Shown: piece by piece, positions 11,758 to 24,500 of the stretch
Layout: each line of letters begins with the position of its first letter
Position numbering within the stretch: the stretch's first letter is position 1
Assembly (NCBI GenBank): GCA_036346225.1
Contig: JARFIW010000599.1
Span: 496,001-560,000 of the forward strand
Length of the DNA stretch: 64,000 bases
Direction of reading: 5' to 3'
Source: Platerodrilus igneus
Lineage: Eukaryota; Arthropoda; Insecta; Coleoptera; Lycidae
Translations under genes and position numbers: made by a program
Notes under the pieces: generated by a model
Database searches by the model: none
What the model saw: only the letters and a program-made list of their open reading frames with translations
Told to the model about the DNA's origin: nothing

Positions 11758-14700
11758 ATTAATTTTGGACATAATTGCTTGAATTTATTTAGCAGTTTAT
11801 AAGCGTTTTAAAATTTAAGTAAGTTATTATATAATTGATTCTATATATTTAATTAAATTTATATATTATTATAATATTAATTTATTGTTTTAAGTTTTAA
11901 TTTTCTCGCATTTATATAATATTATTAATATATTATATATTATATATATATATATATATTATATATTTTATATATCTATTTTTATTATTTAATGTTTTTT
12001 ACGGTTAAATGGTCTTAAGTACATTGATTAAAGTCTACACATAATATTTAATTCAATTAAATGTTGATACGTTTCTTAATTAAGTGTTGTCAATATACAT
12101 TTATTTGAAATATGTAATAGATGAATATTTAGTACTTTACAAAGTTCGATAAGTATAAAATCTGTGATTCAAAATTATTCATAGTATGATCAAATTCATA
12201 ATTAACGTTAACTTTCTCAATTTTCTCTTAATAATTAATTCACGTTATATATTCGAATTTATTTATATACGTATAAATCAAGTTACTATAGATCTGTTGT
12301 TCATTCGTTATTTTACATTTGGTCATAATTTATAATGTAAAGTATTTCAATATTAATATTGAATTAGCTATATGTATTTATTCGTATCAAATTATTCTAT
12401 TCGAATATAATTTAATCTTTATTTGTAATTAATTTATGATTATTACGATCTTATGTTTCGTAATTAACTTGTATCAGTTAAATAGTATCAGATTTGATAT
12501 TAGTCGTGAGTTTGTATTTTTTAGCATTGTACTTCGTAATCAGTTTCAAATTAACTGTTATATTTCTTTGTATGTTGTTTCTAATTTAAGATAGCTTTAA
12601 TTGCTTCAGTTTTGACATTTTAATTCATTTAAATTTATTTGTATTATGCATACAAATCAGTAGTATCATGTCGGAAATGGAACCATTGTAACTTGTGCAG
12701 CGATGTTAAACAATTAATTTAATTTGCAATTGTTACTACGTTAGATTAGATTATCGTAGAGTGTGCTCTACTTGTGGAATATTTAATTTGTAATATTTTG
12801 ATTAATATGAATTTCTACTTTGTAATACGTAAACGTTATAACATGAGTCTTATCTACAATAGACAGTACTTGACGAAACAGTCAATATTAAGGTAATTTG
12901 ATATTTCAATATTTAATAACGATATCGTAATTTAAATAATTATTAAACAGCTAACGTTAAATAGCTTAAGATTTACATGATATTAATGACAAAATCTTGT
13001 AATTAATAAGTTAGCAAATTCTTATTACTTAAATATTATTTACTATTATATAAATTAATTTGACTAAAATTTAGACTTACATTCGTAATTAAATGACTGT
13101 AATTCATATATATGACTCATGCATATACTATAGAATAGATTAACACTCATTGCATACGTGAACATAGTCATATTGCAACCTTCATGTATAAGATCAATTA
13201 TATTTAGCTATGAATTTAATTCTAAATTAATTATTATCAATTAGCTATAGATGATTACGAGCATAATTAGCAATATTTATTATTAAGTATTTAAAATGTT
13301 ATAGTTGTAATATTTGGTTAGTGGAATTCAGATTTAGATTAAGACTTTAGGTAATTACTTACGCATTTGATAGAGTATTTATGATTCATCATGTCATCAA
13401 TTCAATGGAAATATGCATTAAGGTAGCATTATGATCCATTAAGATCTGGTTATTAGCATTTGAATTACCATAGTACAAACTATTAAATGATATGTAAGGC
13501 GTTAACAATGAAGTTGCTTAACTAACTTGAGTATACTTATCATAAATTATTAGTTATTCATTCCAGATTTAGATATTAGTCTATTATGAATCAATCTAAT
13601 TTAGCATGTATTTACGCATATGTAAAGTATTACATGTAATGTTACAAACTGTGTTAATTATTTTCATCTAGTCGAATTGACTAAATTCATGATCCTATGA
13701 TACCAGTTGCAGTATGTATTTCATTTCTACATTTATTTTTGCTATCTATTAACTGCTTACATTATTCTTGTGTATACCTCCTAAACTTTACATAGTCATG
13801 CTTAAGTAGTCGCATGTACAGACGTAGTCGACATTAGTTCATCCATTGTCGTTTCTACTTCCTCATGGTATTTCATATCTGGCTAACTATGTTCACTCGT
13901 TCTGCTGTAAGTAGTTTTATTGCTGATGATCTGATCCGTAATGCAGACCCAAACCTGTTTTTCATTGTATTAGTATCTGTCACGTATTCTCGACGTGTGA
14001 GGTACTTATGGTCTGTAACTATTGCAATATTTTCTATACAAAGTGAATTAGTCGCATCAATTTGAACGTATTGTGATTAATCTGCAATCTGCTAGTCCGG
14101 TTAAGTATGATTATCGTACTGGTAAGTTACAGGGCGAGAATATTACGATAATTACATAAAGAGATATATCTTCGTATAAGTGTATAATGCGAGATGAGCT
14201 GTTAGCTTCGTTACTAACGATAACTGCATGACTAACGTGATCAATAGTACTTAAGCGTACTACAAGGTACTCTAGTACAATGTAGTAAGACTGATAATTA
14301 AAGCATCACTGATAGCTATAATAATAATAATGTTAAGAGTTAATTAACGGATATAATAGGCTAATTTGAACGGTAATATGATAATAGCTGCAAAATATAA
14401 TTGAGAATGTATCAAGATCGTTTCGTTAACATTGCGATAACATGCAATGATTTATCATCAGACGCTATTAGTGAGAAATCGTCCAATCGGATTACATGTT
14501 ATAAGCCTAATATTAATTAGCTCTAATATCTATTATTCTATCCTGATTGCTTAATTTCAATAGCCTCACTTAAAGTATATTTATTAATTACCAAATTCTC
14601 CCTTAAGATTTTACTCGCCTATGCTAACTATTAATTACTATAATAAATCTCAATAATGGACAAAATCATACCATATCTCAAACAAAATAGTTACTCACAA

Positions 14701-16876
14701 TTATTAACAATATCAGATATCAAAACTATAAATTATAAGTGCTACTTAAAGTAGTGCAATTTTATCTTATACGTCACTGGGAAATAATAATGCGTTGTCT
14801 ATATGCATGTCATTTCCAAATTTTATCTATTGGTCTAATTTGCTGATATCGACAATTCTACGATATTGATACTAAATCTAATTCAACTCATGTACAATTC
14901 TAATAATACTGATAAATCAAATCTGCTCTAATAATCTCTAATGACTTCGATATGTAAAACATCTGTCCTTAATGAACACTTCAGATAACATCTTGCTAAT
15001 AACATAAGACTCATGAAACTAACAATGCAGATTAATGCATCAATTATACTACAGATTTGACATAACTGACAAATCATAATCAACTTGCAAGAACCTAATG
15101 CATTGAAATGAACCATATGATCAAGCTCATTCGAACGATGAACTAGACTTCCATCATGATATTACCATCAGCAATTGAATAATCTCTACATTGTACAAAT
15201 TATCCTACTTGCAATATTATCACTGATACATCTCACAACCATATACCAAATCAGTAAATCATGCATATCCAACTTGTTCATGCTAATAATCACTGTTGAG
15301 CACTATGCAAATCAGACAGTCTAGTTCAGTCAAAACATTCTTTCGTAGATCGATTTCCTGTTGATGCAACATAGCAGTCTAATTGTGATATTAATCCTTA
15401 CGGTAGTGTTAGTCCTATGACGATTTTAGATAGTTGTAATTGCTAGCATGACAAATCATGACGCAAATAATTACACTATAATATCTGATAAACTTCGATA
15501 TATCTCATGAACCTATGCATTATCTCTAACGTATTCATGTCAATCCCATAATTAAATCGTCAACATAACTGTAACATCATTTGAATTCTATTATCCAATA
15601 CCTCAGTAGTAACACACTCAACGTACAGTACAAGCTACTATAATCATCCCAATTACTCCAAGTCAATTAATAGCATGAACTCCCTACCGTGTAGCAATTT
15701 TATATTGTTGATACCATCCGTAAGACTTAGTATACTTATGGCAAGCTCCTAACGTTTGCATGTCTAAATCTGATACACGCATTTAACTGTACAACTTATG
15801 AAACTATAATTGACTTGTCATGTAGTAATCTGTATTATTTCCATAGCAGTTGACTACTTAAATTCATGAATTTAACGTTAAGTTGCATAATTGTCTAACC
15901 ATTTATTGTAATCTTGAGTAATAACTTGTCTACAGCCAATTAAAATAGATCTTACTTACTACATTTACGTAACTTGTAATAAAAGATCTACAAAATTACT
16001 GCATAAAAAATTCAAATAAAATGCTATAATTAAATAGGTCACTGTTAGCAGTTCACGTAAATGCCTTAACTAGATATAACTTTAGATCACTAAGTTGATC
16101 TATAAAGACTTAACTTTATTCGGTTTAATGTCTAACCAATTCAAACGCGAGAAGTCACTCTTACTGTACAGTTTTGTATCCTGAACTTAATAAGACTTGG
16201 ATTAATTCTAAATCTGTTAATTCCTGAAATGTAGACTACAAGAATCAGTATTCCGGATTAAGACAATACATTAAATAATTAACATATAATACTTGGATAC
16301 TAACATACTAAAGCATCTAATTGCATTTCCGTAAAGATACTTAACTTTATTGAGCTGATCAAGGTTACTTTTGACAAACTATCATACTCCAAATAGCTAA
16401 TGAAGATACTCAAATGATGCAATAAACATTTCTTCATATTCTAGAATTATAAATAGCTATAATAGTATTCCCTCTATAATCTGCTCTAATAATAATCTAT
16501 AAATTTATAAATTCTCATAAACTAGAAGTTCATAAACTGATGTATGAATATAATTAAAGATTTCTAAATGAAATTTACAAACTTAATCTATATTTATTGT
16601 AATTAATTTAATATATTTAAACTAGTTTAAATCGCATATGCTTAGCAATTTTAAAAATTAAATTTACTAATAAGTAATCATATGCACAAATTATTAACTC
16701 AATAAAATTATCCGTATTAAACTCTTTATAAATCTCAATTAAGGTCATTACTAAACATTTAATGAATTTACTTATAAAATCAAGACTTGAGTTTATTTTA
16801 AATGTAATTAAGAAGTAAATAATTATTATTAATAACAAATACTTAATTATGTGTAATTTTATAACAACATAAGACA
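11757..16876. other. 5.1-kb AT-rich block without recognisable features
   Basis: No gene, RNA, repeat family or long microsatellite is visible apart from a short TA run at 11930-11965. The block has few homopolymers. The plus strand tends to be G-richer than C over about 12.4-14.4 kb and clearly C-richer than G from about 14.5 to 16.5 kb. Both edges are sharp against module sequence. Small open frames inside (for example 13865 and 14928) show no protein-like features. I looked for inverted homology between the halves and did not find it. Confidence 0.6.
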
Positions 16877-19096
16877 AATTTCCAAATTAATGTAGGGGTG
16901 AACTTTCCAGGCTCTAACCCCTTTAACCGATCATAATAACATTAATTCCACAACATATGTATCAAAACGTATCTTGCTCGTGCGAGCGTAAATTAAAAAA
17001 AGGAAGTGAAACACCACGTTTATTGTACTTGCGGGCACTTCTATATTTTTTAAGCTGTGTTTCGTTCACTTTCAACTCCCCTCTTACTACTCGCACGTAC
17101 TATTACATATTGAAATTTTCTGAATCCTTGCTTGCGGATAATTAATTAATTCATTCCGTCGGATATCTAACTCATGTCATTATTCCCACTATCAAAAATT
17201 CGTTCTTCCGATGTAATATATTTTAATCTATGCTTGGGTGCAACGTCATTTACACATTACTTTGTGTTTAGTTTGTAATATGGTATTATTTTTCATGTCC
17301 TTTGTGGTCGGGATGCACGATATCTGTCTGTTGTAAATTATCTTTTCATGTGAAATGCATTGTAATATATGTTTTTTTTTGCGGTTTTATTTAAGTCATC
17401 GTCCTGGATTACTACGCCTATAATGTATTTAAAAGAAATAATTTTATACATTTTGAAGTTAAAGTTTGTTAACTGAATGATCTATATAAAAACAAAATTT
17501 GAAATATCATTCTTAATTAAGTTTAGTGACTTGTGAAATTTATCTTACAGGGTGCGTTCAGATATATTCTGTCCCTTCAAAATTAAATTTTTTTTTCTTT
17601 ACCATCTAATTTATAGCTAGCGTAATGCCACACGTTACAGTACTTAGCGATATTCCGATTCTTTAACGAGTAAAATAAAGACAAGGGATCAATGTGACGT
17701 GCTTTTGTAACACACGCATGCGTCACTATATAAGTAAGGGCTGGTACACTTGCGGTCACGTCCTCAATGTTCTACCAGAAAGGTACGACATTGGGTTTAA
17801 ACGCGAAAAATTTAACGTGCTTCAAATAACTCTGACTTCAATATTAATTAACCATGAATAAAATGTATGAACTAAAACTAAGTTGTGTTTTAAAGAATGG
17901 TATTCCTGGCGTTAACTTTGGAGTGTTTGATCAACAAAACTAGCAAAAAGTAAAAGTGGAGGGATAGCAGCTGCCAGCTCTGTCTACCGGTACGACCTGA
18001 AGAGTCTTCTTAAAATATCTAAATCTAGTTAGCTAATAATTGCCAATGGATTAAAATTTCTAAACATACACCCAATTTATTAATGCGAATCCAGCTATTT
18101 CTTCCTGCTCTATAAATTTACAATATCATCCTCCTTAGGTTAAGTATTTTATTTTAACTTCAGCCTAAATTCGTCCTTAACATTTCCTATCGTGCCTCAA
18201 CTGACTTATATTCTAATTCCAATTTCCTTCCTATAGATACTACGACCAATAGTAGGCGGCAAAACGCCAAACAAAACAAATTAATCCACAAAACAATAAA
18301 ATATATAAACGTACTTTACAGGCACAAAATATAGATATATAAATATCTAAAAAAAAAAAAAAATCATAAAGCATACAGTGCATAGAATAACAAAAAAGCA
18401 TCACCCAAATTATCAGGTGCTTTTACTATAAAACTTGAAATGAAGAACAACATCGTATGTCGGAACATGATTTAGATTTGTCAGTTTTGCTAATTCTATT
18501 TTCTCACAATTGTTCTACATTTATTGGTACTTGGAATGCTTTGGAGGAGTATGCAACCAACCATACTCCTAACTAACTGCACATTATGTACACAGCTTGC
18601 AAATAAATAGCATGCATGCATAAAACATTCCCCAATCAATAATGGACTTGTCTGACACTCCCAAGTATAACATAGAACCGTTCGAATATACAATACAAAC
18701 AAATCTCGGTATAAATCACTTCTTGTGTTCTCTCTTTATGAAAACCACTAAACTTCATGGAGAGAACTTAAGAATACAAGACGGAAGTTACAAAGATCTT
18801 CGTGCACTAAAGATTTTTCTTCAGATTATCTCATTGTGACCACCAAATTTAACGGGACACAATAGCTTGGACTGATCCACATCGGAAGCCATCACGATCA
18901 CCTCATAAAACACGTGATACCAATAAGCACGCCAGGATTGGAAACATTCCGCCATCAGCCCGCTTTAATTTCTATTAACCAGGATAGTGTCTCCGCCCAC
19001 CCGGTGTAAAGGACCAACACATGAAATCCGACTGCTCGCATAGTCACTATTACGTCAAACGACAGTAATAGATAATCACTTAGTATTAGGCGTGGT
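16876..19096. repeat. Tandem module 3, truncated on the left
   Basis: Third, more diverged copy. It starts inside the module at the point equivalent to 2250 of module 1 (shared 'ttaatgtaggggtgaac'). It follows module 1 to about 3030, then jumps to the equivalent of 5880-7400. It therefore lacks the secreted-protein gene, and also the 3.1-5.9 kb section that contains the LTR-like arms and the R1-like relic. That section may be a later insertion in modules 1 and 2. Homology ends near 19096 at the same phrase that ends module 1. Confidence 0.75.
18642..18839 (+). other. Partner of the 65-aa module frame
   Basis: Starts MDLSDTPKYNIEPFEYTIQT and shares the uninterrupted core IEPFEYTIQTN, the phrase HFLCSLFMK and the ending FLQIISL with the frame at 6905. 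It lies at the same place in module 3. Preservation of length across a diverged duplication is the only argument for coding. Confidence 0.3.
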
Positions 19097-19139
19097 TAAC
19101 GAGAGGACGCAACATTCCACACATTTTAATACAATGAGA

Positions 19140-19725
19140 AACAATTAATCAACTACAAAAAGCTTACCTTTATTAATAGGCGTAATGCAAGGTTAGCTTA
19201 CCGCCTTTGCTTCTCTCTAAACCTGCGCTGGCGTCTAAATGTTTCGCGGGTTCTTCGTTACGTTCGAACGCTGTTTTTTTCAGATTGTTGAAACCTACAA
19301 CATTACGGAACACAAAAAATATTAAGTTAAAATGGAAAGGCGAGGAATTCACAGGTAAACTTGAACACGCACTAAAAACGTACACGTCGATACGGTAAGG
19401 CAGTGCGTGATAGAGTTCCCCAAAATGCGCTTTTTCTCCTGATCGCCCCATACGTGGTCAAGCGTTTTCATCGTTTAGGGCAATAACCATACACTCTTTA
19501 ACGCGCGTAAAAATGCTTGTTCGACAGAAACCATACAATAAACTGTAGGTTTTTGATTTATAGTTGCGTGAGAATTTACAAACCACCATTTTATGCGTAC
19601 TAACTGAATTTATACTACAAAGATCACGATGAGAAATAAAGATTTCCCTTTTGGATTAAAAAATCCCTATACCTAATATTAAAGCAATGGAACCAATGAA
19701 ACGCAACACCACAAAATGCCGTATT
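19140..19725 (-). mobile_element. Decayed LTR-like repeat, minus orientation
   Basis: On the minus strand this holds the series seen at 59.2-59.4 kb and 61.27-61.73 kb: 'ttaatattaggtatagggat' near 19670, then 'atgttgtaggtttcaacaat' near 19290 and 'acagcgttcgaac' near 19265. Order and spacing are partly rearranged. The 92-codon minus frame here is part of the repeat, not a gene. Confidence 0.5.
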
Positions 19726-21412
19726 GCATTCAGCATAACCATGAACATCAACACCTACGCGATACCAAATCCAGGTCTTCGTCGCAAAGTCGCACCCTTC
19801 AATTCTTCAGTATGAAAACACGTTCTGCGACTTTACAAACCAAAATGATTTCAGATTTGATGTTTGTTATATCATCTACAGATCACGTTTTACCGGGTGA
19901 TGCAATCGCTCTCTAAGTCAAATTTACATGCACATTATAGGTAAAAATCAAATTACTTACGCGATGTGTATATCGAAACTTCATCAGGGTCTATCACGTG
20001 ATTTGCGTTTGTTATTATGCCATTTGAACATCAAATTCCTATCCGTCTCTAAACTTTTATTGCACTCGTAGGGGGTTGAAGGAAATAGGTAGCGGAACGA
20101 TAGAGGCAAGGTAGAAGAACCCTATATACCTGTTTCTTAAAAAATCTTAACTACACTAGGTTACTTGTTGCTTAGTCCATGTCTCGTGACGTAATACCCG
20201 CTTTTCTACTCGCGCACATCCGCATTCATTCTGCGCAGACGCAACTGTCCGCGACGACGGAAGTTAGCGTATTAATTCAAAAATACGCGGGAATTAACGT
20301 ACAAATTATATCTAAACCTAAACATGATACATGGCCAGTTTGGTATGTAATATGTTAAAGACATTTGCAATTTAATTACACAACAAAGAACGTAAATTAA
20401 TGTTAGTTCTGTTACTAAGAAACGTTAACAACATACAACCAGAAAACCATAGCCTAAGCTTGATTTTTATGAATTTCAATTTCAACCCCTACAAGTACGC
20501 ACCCTACCTTCTTCTGAGTCATCAACCGCATCTTTCTTTGTTATACTTTAAGTCTAAACTCAAAGGTATACTTTTAAAAGTCCCGCGGGTAATGTATGAG
20601 AGCCACTACCACAGTTGGCAACACAATAGATATTTGCAAAATGTTGCGCAATAAGCGGTTACGTCATATTTATGATCAAATTAATATCACATGCAAAAAA
20701 TAAAGGTACTCACGTAAACTGTAGGACTCTTCACAGCATGGCAGCTACTCTCGCGGCAGTAGGTCGTTATGGGCGTGAGTCATCCTTTTGCCCCCGATTG
20801 AAGTCAGATTCAAAATTTGTCGTCTCTCTTCTTTGTAGCGGAACGGTAAGGAATACAGGTGAGGAACGATAATCAGGTAGAAGAGACAAAGGGAACCTAC
20901 ATAACCTGAAAGAGAAGACAAGATAACGGCACACAAAATAACCACTTGGCTCGACGTCTGGCTGACTAGTCCCGATATGACAAAAATCACCACTCTTGTT
21001 TCACTCCGCGTCTGCGCAATTTCGAGCGCCGACGCGACTATCTAAAGGGACGTAAATGCACGCACAAGTCTTTCAAATTATTGACGCGCATTCGCTTGGA
21101 AATTAAAACTAAAATTGGAAATGTTTACATGCCAATTCTCGGAATGTAAAATCTTATGCTTTACTGCCGGGTTCGACGATGGTGTATTTCGTTGTATTTA
21201 GACCGAAAGTGTACGTGTCCCGCAAAGAAAAAAGCAAGATTGTAGGAACTGGCCGATCTTTGTTGGAAAGTTCTTTTGTTTCAAACAGAAAGCCATGTTA
21301 GTAAACTGGTAGAAACTAGATGGCGCTTTTCATTAAAAGAAAGTGGTCTGTCAGGTTTATAGAGCCACCAAATGTTCCACAACTACCAAAACAATACTTG
21401 AAAACGTAAAAG
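19726..21412. other. Gene-free stretch between LTR-like repeat and paralog 3
   Basis: Contains several short open frames (for example 20400 and 20672) with no recognisable domain, codon pattern or duplicate. CpG-containing patches near 20200-20270 and 21000-21070 stand out a little from the AT-rich background and are typical of old LTR remnants here, but I cannot assign them. Confidence 0.4.
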
Positions 21413-22033
21413 TTAATTACCAGGTAGGATGTTTTTGGGGAACATGTTTTTGAAAAATTCTGCGTAGGAGTTGAACTGTTCTATACTTACTATCCAAATG
21501 ATCTTTTATATAATCAACAGCCGTACCAGCGAGCTTCACCAAACCCTCCACAGTTGCCGCAATTGCCTCTTTTAAATTTTCAGGCGACCCATGCAGGTTG
21601 TGCTGAAGGTTAGTAATTAAATCGCTCGCGACATCTATAACCTTAGCGGCTCTATCATGAAGATCTTTTACGTCTTCAACTGTAACCAGCTAAGGAACTA
21701 TGAATAGAATAATATAAAACGGATTTCTATACAAACCGCCTGGTTTACTGCGTAATTACCACTTTGAACTCCCCAAATCAAGTCGTTACCAATTTCAACG
21801 AGTTGACACCTGGAGGAAAGATTTGCAATTGTTAAGTTTCTGATTGCAGATGCTAGGTTATTTCCTTGTTCTTGTAGTTGTAACAGTTTATCTATGCCTC
21901 TTCCATCGTTTAAAAACAACTTTTCGATTTTATTTCCTAAAACCTATCCAAAATAACTTGTACAGAAGAAGGTAGAACTTACGTGTGTGAAGAAAGCAAT
22001 GTACAGAATCAGATGAAGATGGAATTTCTTCAT
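21413..22033 (-). CDS. Small secreted helix-rich protein, paralog 3 (four exons)
   Basis: Exons 22033-21983, 21943-21737, 21689-21491 and 21459-21413 join to 167 residues. Exon lengths match paralogs 1 and 2 exactly in exons 2 (207 nt) and 3 (199 nt). Exon 1 gives MKKFHLHLILYIAFFTH, a basic start plus a hydrophobic core; a signal-peptidase site near VLG-NK is plausible. The body keeps LLQLQEQG, SSRCQLVE with the single cysteine, and LQHNLHG. Exon 4 gives a short basic C-terminus ending LPGN, longer than in the other copies. Inferred introns are 39, 47 and 31 nt. The locus stands apart from the tandem modules and is the most diverged copy, so the family predates the module duplication. Likely an extracellular protein; role unknown. 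Confidence 0.65.
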
Positions 22034-22134
22034 TGTCAGATTTTGGGGTTGTTTGGATCAAGATAACTGAAAATGTAGCACCCTGAATAGATCAAGTACT
22101 TCCTGATAAAATAAAGTACATTTACAGTAACAGC

Positions 22135-22142
22135 TTTAAATA
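22135..22142 (-). promoter_or_regulatory. TATA-like box upstream of paralog 3
   Basis: TATTTAAA on the minus strand, about 100 nt upstream of the inferred ATG at 22033. The position suits a core promoter with a short 5' UTR. In this AT-rich DNA the match could be chance. Paralogs 1 and 2 have a TATATTT-like stretch about 70-90 nt upstream instead. Confidence 0.3.
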
Positions 22143-22551
22143 AACTAAAGAAAAGGGATTGCGTCTCGTATAAGGCCAGAGGTTAAGAAGATAGCGATGA
22201 TAATGTCATTTTGGATCGGACCAAATATTGAACCTTGTCAAAGATCGGCATTTATATCATGTAGAAACTGAACTTGCTCTGTTTCTACGTAGCTAAGTTA
22301 TCAAATCTTCAAGGTCTTAACCTTTTCAAAGCGTTTGGATATGAATAATCCGATGAGACAAATATCTATTGCACACCAGTTTATACTTTATTTAGCGACA
22401 GTCATTTTATAACACTTTAGCCATATCCCCACATCCCATGTGCTGGCTATCCGTTGGACGCCTGGTAGCTGATAGGAAATCTTCCAGGGTATTTGGCCAA
22501 ATATTCTTGGGAAGATCTCTTGCAACGGAATAAAATCCATAATCCGAGCCA

Positions 22552-22995
22552 AGTGAAAACGATCACGCGGACCAAACCCCTGGATCGAAATGTAGTTTCG
22601 TGGCAAAGGATCTGCACTGGAGTAATTGAACCCGGTTATAAACTGACAAACTGAGCTCTCCTTGTTGTCATGGTGATGTCTTGCAGGGAAGAAAGGTGTA
22701 GGGGTATTAGCTTTAATTACCTCGACCAAAAGTAGAAACTCATTAAAAATCCTAAATCCTGTGACGTAGGACCGAACCCACAGTATACGAGCCGGACAAA
22801 ACGAGTTCCAGTCGGCCCAAAATTCGAGGAACAGGGCGGCACACTTTCCATGCCAATAAAGGTCACATGTCTGGAAACTTTTTAATTCCCCTTACTCGTT
22901 GGGTTAATTATAAATTTTCAAACCACAATGAACTCTTTATCTGAGCTGGTGCAACCACTAATGGGCGACCCTCCCATGCGGTTGGTTACCCATGG
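22552..22995 (+). repeat. LINE 5' block, first copy
   Basis: Shares with 23185-23640 the succession 'gtagtttcgtggc', 'aaatcctaaatcc', 'gtaggaccga', 'atgccaat' or 'atgtcaat', and a GGG-rich end with an ATG-GG phrase. The two blocks lie just upstream of the LINE ORF1 region and look like tandem 5' UTR units of the retrotransposon. Confidence 0.6.
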
Positions 22996-23184
22996 GCGCG
23001 TCTTCAGGTGATGGACAGGAGAAATCCCAGGATATATGCCCAAGGGATTGGTTATCTACTATGGGAAGGATCGTGATAAGCTTCTCTCTTTCAGTGACTC
23101 AGTGGCCTGAGTGGTATAACACCACATTATGGTGGAAAGCAAGAGACTGTGCTGGTGCGGGATAAAATGCGCTCTCTAGAAAAG

Positions 23185-23640
23185 TAAAAACGATCCCGCG
23201 GATCAAACGCCTGTAGTTTCGTGGCTAATGGGCCTGCACTGAGGTAAACGAAGCCGGTGGGGCAATTCTACAACACCGGCATACCATGCCTTCTCTGCCG
23301 TCGTGGTCATGTCTCACGGGTAAGGGGGTGTGGGGGTCTTGACTTAACCGCCCGGACCAAGAGGAGACAACCCCGTTAAAATTCCTAAATCCCGTGGTAT
23401 AGGACCGAGCCCAGGAGATGCGTGGCTGGACAGTTGACCAGTCCCAATTGGTCCAAAACTCGGGTAACAGTGCGGCACCCCGTTTTATTCGCGCCTTCCA
23501 TGTCAATAGGGAGCACCTGACATAGCGACCATTTACATCCCCTCATACTCGTAGGAACAATCATGAATAATCTTGGTACCATAAGTAAAACTGAATAGGT
23601 GGAACCAGCAATGGGGGACCCCTCCGGTAACCAAAATTTA
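23185..23640 (+). repeat. LINE 5' block, second copy
   Basis: Diverged direct repeat of 22552-22995, with a period of about 630 nt. Tandem 5' monomers are known in some LINEs, where they carry the internal promoter. Open frames on the minus strand across this block are shadows. Confidence 0.6.
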
Positions 23641-23708
23641 TCCATGGGGGTGGAACAGCTCCGAGAAGTAAGTCCGCTTGCAAGATCGGTGTCTGATACA
23701 CCAGACAT

Positions 23709-24500
23709 ATGAAAACTATAAAGAAGCCTGAAGGCACTGGACTGCAAGTAAAGAGGATTTCGGGTGCTCAGCGTAGGAAGATGAGGCAAGAAGAAAGTCG
23801 AATCTGGGACTTGGACGGAGTCATACCCGTCCACAAAGAAGGTGTAGGTGCAGAGGGAAAGCGGGGCAGTAAAAGACTCCGTCCAGAAACTTCCACACCG
23901 ACACTATCTAAACCCCAGCAGCAAACTAAACGCCCCAAGAGCCATGAGCAGACTGGGTCGTATAGTGCTGCTGCTAGAGGATTGCGAGTGGCGGTAATTA
24001 ACAAACGTCACCCGGACTCAATGCTTCTGGATACTGTATTTGACACCCCCAGGAAGCTCTAACCCACCTCAGTTCGAGAGCGTTAGGTTTGCCGACGGTC
24101 TTCTTTGGCTGACCTGTGCAAACCTAGAGACTAAGGGATGGGTTAAACACAATGTAGAGACCAAGGGAGCCTTTGGGAGGGTGCTTGTCTAGCAGTAGGG
24201 GACCTCCCGAAAAGACAAAGTTCTAGTATGGATCCCCGACAGAGATGGCGAGGAAAAGTTGCCAGGACCCGATTGCAGAAGCAGAATACCAGTCTGCAAA
24301 CGGGTGACTGGCAATGTTTTCCCGGAAAGCTGATAATGAAGGAACTATCCTGACCTTTTCAGTCGATCCGGCATCTTATGAAGTACTTGAGCAAGCCAAG
24401 TTCAATGTCTATTACGGGCTGAGAACGGTCTTGTTCAAACCTATCAAAGACAATTCACCTTATGATAATGGTGGTCCAAGTAAACCTGCAGCACAGTAGG
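23709..24500 (+). pseudogene. LINE ORF1 with DUF4780-like domain (broken)
   Basis: An N-terminal frame (23709-24062) holds RISGAQRRKMR, the start typical of ORF1 in insect LOA/Jockey-type elements, then a basic, proline-rich linker with KRPKSH and the domain opening TGSYSAAARGLRVAVI. A frameshift follows. The next frame reads PQFESVRFADGLLWLTCANL, KGWV, and later IPDRDGEEKLPG. A further frame (24314-24499) gives ILTFSVDPASYEVLEQAKF and YGLRTVLFKP. This order (QF-G-W-C, WIP, D-S-L, YG) is what I know from DUF4780 of retrotransposon ORF1 proteins. The family binds element RNA; here it is dead through at least two frame breaks. Confidence 0.65.

Noticed and set aside
11757..16876. Large inverted repeat with a centre near 14.4 kb
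   Set aside because: Suggested by the skew change, but comparing the halves by eye gave no reverse-complement match.
11757..16876. Nuclear mitochondrial insertion
   Set aside because: AT content and skew fit, but no mitochondrial tRNA, rRNA or protein motif could be recognised; kept only as something to test.
19173..19451. 92-codon minus frame MGRSGEKAHFGELY...
   Set aside because: Lies in a reverse LTR-like repeat; related copies at 59 and 61 kb do not keep the frame.
23385..23834. 149-codon minus frame over the LINE 5' block and ORF1 start
   Set aside because: Antisense to recognisable ORF1; composition is that of a shadow frame and no domain is seen.
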